Source of the DNA: Cryomorphaceae bacterium
GTDB taxonomy: Bacteria > Bacteroidota > Bacteroidia > Flavobacteriales > BACL11
DNA: 8,851 nucleotides
Direction: 5' to 3'
Assembly (NCBI GenBank): GCA_014384505.1
Contig: JACNFT010000106.1
Location: 1 to 8,851, forward strand
The notes under the pieces are model-generated. The model did no database searches. It was not told the origin of the DNA and saw nothing but the letters and a program-made list of their open reading frames with translations. This document shows positions 1 through 5,793 of the stretch, piece after piece. The number at the start of each line of letters is the position of its first letter. Within the stretch, counting starts at the first letter, position 1. Position numbers and translations under genes: made by a program.

Positions 1-615
1 AAAACTTTACAATCCTTTATAGATAAAAAACTATGGGATGAAGCAAGAATCTTTACAGCAAACAAAACATTAAATGAGGGTGTAAAAGCACCCAATATTG
101 ACGGTGAAATTATTATTAAAGAAGAAATTAGTGGAGATATACTTACTTATTACAAATCAATTTCTTCAGTAGAAAAAATATGGAATGATTTTACATCTGA
201 AAATCAACTATATAATAAAAATGAAATTCCTGAATCATTCTTCTTTTGTGACAATAAAAAGGATGCAGATGAGTGTGCTGAATTGGTTTTTAACAGAATA
301 AAACAAGCTACTGCAGGTTCATTATGGTCCTATGAAAAAGACAATATTGAATTTCCCAAAAAAGGAGATTTGTTTATTATAACAGATTGGGAGGGAAATG
401 CAAAAGCAATTATAGAAACTACCAATATAGAGCAAGTTCCCTTTAATCAGATTACTCCTGAATTTGCAAAAACAGAAGGAGAAGGTGATAAATCCCTTTC
501 TTATTGGAAAAAAGTCCATTGGGATTATTTCTCTAGAGAAATGGAAGAATATGGAGAAAAACCAAGTGAAGAAATGATAATTATATGTAAATATTTTAAA
601 ATCATATATGTATAA
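1..615 (+). CDS. ribD: RibD C-terminus fused in frame to an ASCH domain (5' partial)
   Basis: The open frame runs from the left edge (codon 1 at base 1) to TAA at 613-615, leaving 204 residues and a missing 5' end. Residues 1 to about 52 look like the end of the RibD reductase domain (the NADPH-dependent 5-amino-6-ribosylamino-uracil reductase of riboflavin synthesis): LWDEARIFTAN, then EGVKAPNI, ending DILTYYK. Residues about 55-204 match a full ASCH domain: SSVEKIWNDF, FFCDNKKDADECAELV, the G/R-x-K-x-x-T-like motif RIKQAT (K101, T104), LWSYE, GDLFIITDW, E139, then TEGEGDKSLSYW and HWDYFSRE. K101, T104 and E139 correspond to the residues used by E. coli YqfB, an ASCH amidohydrolase. No ATG lies between the domains; a TTG at 283 falls inside the ASCH domain, so a separate ASCH gene is unlikely. 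The 3' end overlaps the next gene by 8 bp. Domain identities are by recognition only; the role of the ASCH part is unknown. Confidence 0.82.
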   Translation, partial: KTLQSFIDKKLWDEARIFTANKTLNEGVKAPNIDGEIIIKEEISGDILTYYKSISSVEKIWNDFTSENQLYNKNEIPESFFFCDNKKDADECAELVFNRIKQATAGSLWSYEKDNIEFPKKGDLFIITDWEGNAKAIIETTNIEQVPFNQITPEFAKTEGEGDKSLSYWKKVHWDYFSREMEEYGEKPSEEMIIICKYFKIIYV

Positions 616-1474
616 CATAATCTACACCATACTTCTTTTCAATATCTTAATAATTGTGTTTAAGATGTTTGAAAAATACAAAGTGGATAATTTACAAGCT
701 TTAATAGTAAATTACTTAACTGCAGCAGGATGCTCATATTTCTTTTTAGAGCAAGATTTTTCATTAAATCATGTGTTAAATTCTAATTGGCTGTATCATT
801 CAATGATAATAGGAACCCTTTTTATTATTGTGTTTAACTTTTACGCATTCGGAACCCAAAAAGTAGGAATAGCAGTTACTACTGTAGCAAATAAAATGTC
901 CTTAATCATCCCTGTATTTGCAGCACTTATTTTGTATCCTGAAAATAACACTTTTGATGGATTAAAAGGAATTGCATTTCTGTTAGCACTTATAGGTATA
1001 TATTTATCCTCCACAAAAAAAGGAAAACTAAGTTTTGACAAGAAATATTTATGGTTAATTATTTTAGTATTTGTAGGTCAAGGAATATCAGATTCAATAT
1101 TTAATGATTTTGCCCAAAGTTTTAAGGAAGTTTTTGATAAAGAAAGTTATTTATTCTTTATGATCTTATTTATTGTTGCTAGTGTTAGTGGAACTTTAAT
1201 TTTAATAGGAAAATCATTTAAAGAAAGGCAAGCAATTAAGTTAAAAAGCGTCATCTGGGGAGTTATTTTTGGTATTCCAAACTTTTTCTGCCTGCTATTC
1301 TTTTTAAGAGCTTTAGCAAACTTAAGTAGTTCGATAGTTTTTCCACTAGTAAGTATGGGTGTCGTTGTGAGTTCAAGTTTAATTGGAGTGCTTCTTTTTA
1401 AGGAAAAGCTTAGTAGAAATAATTGGATAGGGATTCTACTTGCTATTTGTGCAATTTATATTTTTTCTCTTTAA
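608..1474 (+). CDS. EamA/DMT-family transporter
   Basis: This 288-residue, strongly hydrophobic protein has about ten predicted membrane helices. It shows the two-fold EamA architecture of the drug/metabolite transporter superfamily: each half ends with a conserved P-containing helix (first half around VANKMSLIIPVFAAL, second half around IVFPLVSMGVVVSS) followed by a short linker and a closing pair of helices (second copy FKEKLSRNNWIGILL). The N-terminus is short, so the first helix begins almost at residue 1. The ATG at 608 overlaps the end of ribD-ASCH by 8 bp and the stop overlaps the next start by 1 bp, so it is probably translated from the same message. The substrate cannot be told from sequence. 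Proximity to ribD makes a flavin-related cargo conceivable, but EamA members also carry amino acids, nucleosides and other metabolites. Confidence 0.85.
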   Translation: MYNIIYTILLFNILIIVFKMFEKYKVDNLQALIVNYLTAAGCSYFFLEQDFSLNHVLNSNWLYHSMIIGTLFIIVFNFYAFGTQKVGIAVTTVANKMSLIIPVFAALILYPENNTFDGLKGIAFLLALIGIYLSSTKKGKLSFDKKYLWLIILVFVGQGISDSIFNDFAQSFKEVFDKESYLFFMILFIVASVSGTLILIGKSFKERQAIKLKSVIWGVIFGIPNFFCLLFFLRALANLSSSIVFPLVSMGVVVSSSLIGVLLFKEKLSRNNWIGILLAICAIYIFSL

Positions 1475-2085
1475 TGTTTAACGATACTTACAAAGAGGTT
1501 AAGAACCATACTACAGGAATTTACAAAGAAAAAGGAAGTAAGTTTATAGCCTACTCCTATCCTGTTTATTCTGAAGATCAAGTAAAAGAAAAACTAGAGG
1601 AAGTAAAAAAACTAGAATATGCCGCAAGACATCATTGCTATGGCTACATTCTTCATGCTGACAAATCAGCACAAAGAGTAAATGATGATGGAGAACCCTC
1701 CTCAACTGCAGGAAAACCAATACTTGGACAGATACTATCCAATGATTTAACTAATATACTAATTGTGGTTGTTCGTTATTTTGGAGGAGTTAAACTAGGG
1801 GTTCCTGGTTTGATTAGATCATACAAGACTGCAGCAGCTCAAGCGATTCTAGAAGCTACAATCGTCACAAAAACGATTAAAGAACACTATGAAGTAAGTT
1901 TTAAATACCCTCAAATGAATGATGTAATGCGACTGGTAAAAGAATTTGACCTTGAAGTAGTGAATACTGACTTCCAAATAGAATGTAAACTTATATTTGC
2001 AGTTCCAAAAAGTAAAACTGAATTGGTTGTTCAAGCTTATAAAAAAAACCATGAATTAAGAATAGAATATATTAAAACCCTATAA
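1474..2085 (+). CDS. yigZ: YigZ/IMPACT-family protein (UPF0029)
   Basis: This is a 203-residue protein, the usual length for bacterial YigZ. The N-terminal Impact domain (about residues 15-120) has the family hallmarks AARHHCYGY (50-58), DDGEPSSTAGKPIL (71-84) and VVVRYFGGVKLG (98-109). A C-terminal DUF1949-type ferredoxin-like domain spans about 135-197. YigZ relates to eukaryotic IMPACT, a regulator of the Gcn2 kinase; the bacterial role is not firmly settled, with nucleic-acid or ribosome-associated functions proposed. I chose the ATG at 1474 (MFNDTYKEV), which forms a TAATG overlap with the transporter stop. A longer reading from TTG at 1423 would only translate the end of the transporter gene in another frame. 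The protein is cytoplasmic, and the stop again overlaps the next start by one base. Confidence 0.93.
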   Translation: MFNDTYKEVKNHTTGIYKEKGSKFIAYSYPVYSEDQVKEKLEEVKKLEYAARHHCYGYILHADKSAQRVNDDGEPSSTAGKPILGQILSNDLTNILIVVVRYFGGVKLGVPGLIRSYKTAAAQAILEATIVTKTIKEHYEVSFKYPQMNDVMRLVKEFDLEVVNTDFQIECKLIFAVPKSKTELVVQAYKKNHELRIEYIKTL

Positions 2086-2993
2086 TGAAATTACTACAAG
2101 AACTTTGCAATATCCATGCTCCAGCAGGAGAAGAATTTACTTTAACTGAATTTTTAATAAATTATGTAACCAAAAACCAAACACAATGGGAAGTTAAACC
2201 AACCCTACATTATGGAAAAGGTTTTCAGGATAATATAATTATGGTGTTTGGAAAGCCAAGAACAGCAGTTTTTGCACATTTGGATTCAATAGGTTTTACC
2301 GTAAGATACAATAATGAAATTGTAAAGATTGGAGGACCTGTTACAACTGAAGGAATTGTATTGGTTGGTGAAGATTCTAAAGGAAAAATAGAGGGTAAAA
2401 TCATTAAAAATAAAGATGGAATGTTTATTGATTTTAACCGAACAATTGAAAGAGGAACTTCCCTTACTTTTAAAGTTGATTTTAGAAATACTGATGATTT
2501 TATACAAAGCTGTTATATGGATAACCGACTAGGTGTTTGGAACTGCCTAGAAGTAGCTAAAACACTGGAAAATGGAATTATTGTATTTTCATCATGGGAA
2601 GAACATGGAGGTGGTTCAGCAGGGTATTTAGGGAAATTTATTCAAGAAAAATATGGAGTAATGCAAGCGCTTATATCGGATATTACTTGGGTAACTCATG
2701 GTGTAGAACACGGTAAAGGTTGCGCAATTTCATTAAGAGATAGTGGAATTCCAAGAAAGTCATTCATAAACAAAGTAATAGCGATTGCTAAAAAAACTGA
2801 AATTAACTTTCAATTAGAAGTTGAGGATGCTGGAGGTAGTGATGGTAATGAATTACAAAAAAGTAATTATCCTTGGGATTGGTGTTTTGTTGGTGCTCCT
2901 GAAGACCATGTGCACTCCCCGAACGAAAAGGTACACAAAGCAGATATACAATCCATGGTGGATTTATATACCGTTTTATTAAAAGAACTTTAA
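2085..2993 (+). CDS. M42-family metallo-aminopeptidase
   Basis: This 302-residue cytoplasmic peptidase resembles M42 glutamyl/deblocking aminopeptidases (the FrvX/PepA/TET group), two-metal enzymes that remove N-terminal residues from peptides, often as large oligomers. The expected ligand and catalytic set is visible in order: H65 and D67 in AHLDSIGF, D146 in YMDNRLG, the E172-E173 pair in SWEEHGGGS (general base plus metal ligand), D199 in ISDITW, and H277 in HVHSPNE. The insert between D67 and D146 has the length expected for the M42 dimerisation domain. At 302 residues it is somewhat shorter than typical members (about 340-360). The start forms a TAATG overlap with yigZ. Its 3' end overlaps the convergent DUF998-like gene by 15 bp. 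Substrate preference cannot be read from sequence. Confidence 0.88.
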   Translation: MKLLQELCNIHAPAGEEFTLTEFLINYVTKNQTQWEVKPTLHYGKGFQDNIIMVFGKPRTAVFAHLDSIGFTVRYNNEIVKIGGPVTTEGIVLVGEDSKGKIEGKIIKNKDGMFIDFNRTIERGTSLTFKVDFRNTDDFIQSCYMDNRLGVWNCLEVAKTLENGIIVFSSWEEHGGGSAGYLGKFIQEKYGVMQALISDITWVTHGVEHGKGCAISLRDSGIPRKSFINKVIAIAKKTEINFQLEVEDAGGSDGNELQKSNYPWDWCFVGAPEDHVHSPNEKVHKADIQSMVDLYTVLLKEL

Positions 2994-3593
2994 GAACCCC
3001 TTTTCTTTACTTTTAACACCCTCTTCTTTCATTCTGCTATATAGGAAATGGATATTCCAAACAAGTATTAAAGCAAAATATACAATTTCGAATACTCCAT
3101 ATGATTTGAATGGCAGTAATAACAATAGAGAACATAGCATTGAAAGCCCAATAAACATGGAAAAAATTCCAGTTCTTAAATATTTTAGAGAACGAAATAA
3201 ACCAAATAAAAAGACAAATAGATTATAAGTAAAAAAGAAAAGAAAGGCTGGAATTCTATGAAAAACCTCATAATCCATAGGGATAGTAGCGGTAAAGAAT
3301 AATGAAAAAGAAGAAATAAGCAGCAATACTTTTAAAGGATAACGAAACCTCTTTTGTTTGAAATAATATCGCAATGCTGTATAGGCATTTAGGAAAATAC
3401 CAGTAGCCAAAAATACTAGGGTTGAATTCCATAATAACCAAGTAGGTTCTTGTACCCCAAAATCAGAAAGTGGTTTTTCCATTGGATTAAATCCCGGATT
3501 CAAATACCAACAATAAAGTGGAGCTAAGATTCCCACAAGAATACAGAAAATAAGATAAACCCTTCTTAATAGTTTTATCCTAAGATATTCCAT
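2979..3593 (-). CDS. DUF998-like six-helix membrane protein
   Basis: This 204-residue integral membrane protein has six clear hydrophobic segments, at about residues 12-31, 51-73, 86-106, 114-133, 142-162 and 166-188, and a positively charged C-terminal tail (KEEGVKSKEKG). The loop motif PLSDFG (41-46) after helix 1, the long helix 2, and a DYEVFHR segment with H112 before helix 4 are typical of DUF998 proteins, a family without an assigned function. The ATG at 3591-3593 shares one base with the stop of the upstream lipoprotein gene (TAATG on the - strand), indicating translational coupling, and it is the last gene of the riboswitch-led operon. Its 3' end overlaps the convergent peptidase gene. 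A role in corrinoid uptake is possible only by context; nothing in the sequence resembles BtuC or another known B12 permease. Confidence 0.75.
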   Translation of the reverse strand: MEYLRIKLLRRVYLIFCILVGILAPLYCWYLNPGFNPMEKPLSDFGVQEPTWLLWNSTLVFLATGIFLNAYTALRYYFKQKRFRYPLKVLLLISSFSLFFTATIPMDYEVFHRIPAFLFFFTYNLFVFLFGLFRSLKYLRTGIFSMFIGLSMLCSLLLLLPFKSYGVFEIVYFALILVWNIHFLYSRMKEEGVKSKEKGFLKFF

Positions 3594-4666
3594 TAATAAA
3601 AGGCAATATCTTTTACAGGACCATCAACTACAATTGTGTCAATATATGAACCTATATCTAAATCGTATTTGTAGATAGTGTTTTTACTATTTTGAGCATC
3701 ATTAATATACAAAACATCTCTGTTAAAATATGAAGTTGTTGAGTCAGCTGGATTGTAAATTGAGTACCTTTCATCTTGGAAGCACAAAACATCAGAAACT
3801 CTACTTAAAATAGAAGTTACTCCTGTACCAGAATTAGACATACTATAAATTCCATTTTCAGCAGTAAAATAATAAATATTATCATTATCATCTGAAATTA
3901 AATTATTTGCATTATAAATACCTGTTAATGAAACATCTGAAGTAATGCTCATTTGCCAAGGGTTTATAGTAACCAAAGTAGCTTCAGTTTTTACATTAAC
4001 TACAGCATTAGTATCGTAAATACCTTTGCAAAGCACCTTTAATCCATTAATAGCTACAGCTGAATTAGGATTATCTCCAATATGCAAACTACCCATCATG
4101 TTAGCAAAAGGAACCAACTCATCTCTATAATCAATAGCTACAATAGTTGAATCCTTTAATGAATCAGCAACTGCCCCACCATTCATAATAAAGGAACGAA
4201 ATGATTTAGACACAATAAAAACTGGTTTAGTGCTATCTCCTGTCTCAACATCAGATGTCATTTCCATTCTATCTATATCAACAACCTTAACCTTAGCATC
4301 ATCTTTATCAACTGCAAAAATTCGCCCCATAGCGACAAAATCAAAATCAACAAGATTCATAAATCCACCCGCTTCACCTTTAATTTCAAAAGTTTCAACA
4401 TTAGCAGAAAAAAGGCTTTTTTCAGTTGCGATAAAAGCTTTTGTTCCTTGAAACTTTATCTTATTTACATTGTTAAGCGCAATACCATTCACCTTTTGAA
4501 AAATATTACTACTCAGTACTCCATTTTTATAGAAGTTAACGCCATTTTCAGTAACAATATATATGCCATTACCATAATCTTTTGCAAATGTAGGTGTAGG
4601 CTCATTCTCTTCTTTACAAGAGGAAACAAAAACCAAAGCAATAAGTAAGTAGTTAATTAATTTCAT
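3593..4666 (-). CDS. Divergent beta-propeller-like surface lipoprotein, B12 operon
   Basis: This is a 357-residue lipoprotein. I chose the ATG at 4664-4666 (MKLINYLL) over one 18 bp upstream because it places a compact signal peptide directly before the lipobox VSSC (C17). The mature protein starts C-K-E-E-N-E, matching the K-(D/E)2 surface-export signal described for Bacteroidota lipoproteins, so it is probably on the cell surface. The body has repeated short beta-strand patterns ending in V-x-x-I-D-x or Y-x-Y-D-x turns (for example VKVVDIDR, IYKYDLD), suggesting a propeller. GDNPNSA (197-203) matches GDKPNSV (193-199) of the neighbouring BtuG-like protein, and both C-termini follow an I-D-(T/S)-(I/V)-x-V pattern, so the two are probably distant paralogues. 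Ligand unknown; a corrinoid is inferred from the operon. It lies behind an intrinsic terminator and overlaps the DUF998 gene by one base. Confidence 0.8.
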   Translation of the reverse strand: MKLINYLLIALVFVSSCKEENEPTPTFAKDYGNGIYIVTENGVNFYKNGVLSSNIFQKVNGIALNNVNKIKFQGTKAFIATEKSLFSANVETFEIKGEAGGFMNLVDFDFVAMGRIFAVDKDDAKVKVVDIDRMEMTSDVETGDSTKPVFIVSKSFRSFIMNGGAVADSLKDSTIVAIDYRDELVPFANMMGSLHIGDNPNSAVAINGLKVLCKGIYDTNAVVNVKTEATLVTINPWQMSITSDVSLTGIYNANNLISDDNDNIYYFTAENGIYSMSNSGTGVTSILSRVSDVLCFQDERYSIYNPADSTTSYFNRDVLYINDAQNSKNTIYKYDLDIGSYIDTIVVDGPVKDIAFY

Positions 4667-4681
4667 GTGATAAATTTTTAG

Positions 4682-4716
4682 CAAATATAAAAAAAGAGAG
4701 GCAATTGCCTCTCCCT
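4682..4716 (-). terminator. Intrinsic terminator inside the B12 operon
   Basis: Bases 4696-4713 form a perfect palindrome (GAGAGGCAATTGCCTCTC), giving a stem of at least seven base pairs with an AATT loop. On the - strand it is followed directly by seven T residues (complement of 4689-4695). The U-tract lies only on the - strand side, so it acts on transcription from btuB and the BtuG-like gene. It begins about 28 bp after the stop of the BtuG-like gene and ends about 20 bp before the start of the next lipoprotein. With no strong separate promoter visible downstream, it probably works as a partial terminator that lowers expression of the last two genes. Confidence 0.75.
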
Positions 4717-4741
4717 TTAAATCAAAATCTTATTTACCCAA

Positions 4742-5773
4742 TTAGTTAAAGCAATATCCGCCAGGAATAATACCAACTTGTACAGAATCAATAATAGTAC
4801 CCTCAGTAGTGTATTTGTATGACCAGCCACTTTGTGTGAAGTCAACAGCATCAGTTCCGTAAACATAGCCACCATGAACTCCTAAGCCATAAAAGCTCTT
4901 GTTAATTAAAGCAGTTGTTGGTAAAGCTGTATCGTTAACATCAAAAGCATAAACTGCTTTAGACCAAGAACCATCAGAGTAATACAATGTAGTACCAGCA
5001 TCATCTATAACTAAGTCCTGAGGATGATTACCCACTGCAAATGCATAAGTTGCTTCAATAGTATTCCCTACAATTTTAACTAAATTACCAGCAGTTTCTG
5101 AAACCACATTCCAATCAGCATCATATTCAGTAAAGCCACCAGTTAGTACCCAAACCGCACCATTAGCATCCACTACAACAGAGTTTGGCTTATCACCAAC
5201 TGTTAAAGTAGTTTCAACAGCATCCGTAGTAGTATTAATAACCGAAACTGTATTGTCAAGTCCCCAACCACCAACATTACATACATAAGCAAAGCCATTA
5301 GCAACTGTAATTCCTTCAGGACCTGTACCACAAGCAATAGTTGATGAAATTGTATTGGTTAGCAAATCAATAACCTGGACCCCATTAATACCCCAATCAG
5401 TAACATAAGCCTTATCATCAGAAACCTTAGCCATATATCTAGGTGAAACAACATCAATTGTATTGACATGCATGGGAGTAATATCAATTTCTTCTGAGTT
5501 ATTATACTGATCAACAAAATAAATAGAACCATTAGCTGAATTATAATTACCTTCATTAGTAATAAAATATCCATTTGTAAATGATTCAGTTGAAAAAACC
5601 TCAATCTTTGCTGAGTTATTAACCATAACATATGCGTTTTCTCCGATTAAATTCATTGACTGTACAGTATCGCCCAATACAATAGTTGGTGGAGGATTAT
5701 TATCTTTTTGACAAGCAGACATTACAGTAATTGCTAGAGCATACATTCCGATCTTTCTTAAATTTTTCTTCAT
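4742..5773 (-). CDS. btuG: DUF5074/YncE-like beta-propeller lipoprotein, BtuG-like
   Basis: This 343-residue lipoprotein has a signal peptide with charged MKKNLRK, a hydrophobic core and MSAC (C21). The mature start C-Q-K-D-N resembles the Q-K-D-D-E surface-export signal of Bacteroidota lipoproteins, so it is probably displayed outside the cell. The segment NEGNYNSANGSIYF (73-86) is characteristic of DUF5074-type propeller proteins. YncE-type blade repeats follow: AYVTDWGINGVQVIDLLT (122-139), GPEGITVANGFAYVCN, VSVINTTTDAVETTLTVGDKPNSVVV (a blade ending at 193-201), HPQDLVIDDAG. Bacteroides BtuG is a surface propeller lipoprotein of this general type that binds B12 with very high affinity and docks on BtuB. 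The same gene order behind a cobalamin riboswitch supports that role here. It starts 20 bp after btuB in the same transcript and is followed by a terminator. The symbol rests on family and context, not on measured binding. Confidence 0.78.
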   Translation of the reverse strand: MKKNLRKIGMYALAITVMSACQKDNNPPPTIVLGDTVQSMNLIGENAYVMVNNSAKIEVFSTESFTNGYFITNEGNYNSANGSIYFVDQYNNSEEIDITPMHVNTIDVVSPRYMAKVSDDKAYVTDWGINGVQVIDLLTNTISSTIACGTGPEGITVANGFAYVCNVGGWGLDNTVSVINTTTDAVETTLTVGDKPNSVVVDANGAVWVLTGGFTEYDADWNVVSETAGNLVKIVGNTIEATYAFAVGNHPQDLVIDDAGTTLYYSDGSWSKAVYAFDVNDTALPTTALINKSFYGLGVHGGYVYGTDAVDFTQSGWSYKYTTEGTIIDSVQVGIIPGGYCFN

Positions 5774-5793
5774 TTTTTGTTAATTGTTTTTGT

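Noticed and set aside
283..615. A separate 110-residue protein starting at TTG 283
   Set aside because: The TTG falls inside the ASCH domain; the frame is open from base 1 and the upstream residues complete both the ASCH and RibD domains.
322..618. A 98-codon - strand open frame opposite the ASCH domain
   Set aside because: It is a low-complexity Phe/Ile-rich shadow of a well-supported coding frame.
1423..1473. A longer yigZ start at TTG 1423
   Set aside because: It would translate the transporter's last helix in another frame; the ATG at 1474 gives the family's normal N-terminus and a TAATG junction.
4667..4684. A start six codons upstream for the second lipoprotein
   Set aside because: The internal ATG gives a better-formed lipoprotein signal peptide. 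The upstream ATG cannot be fully excluded.
4682..4689. A TATATTTG -7 promoter element (- strand) for the second lipoprotein
   Set aside because: It matches the Bacteroidota -7 pattern, but no TTTG/TTG element lies at a suitable distance upstream, and the region is taken up by the terminator.
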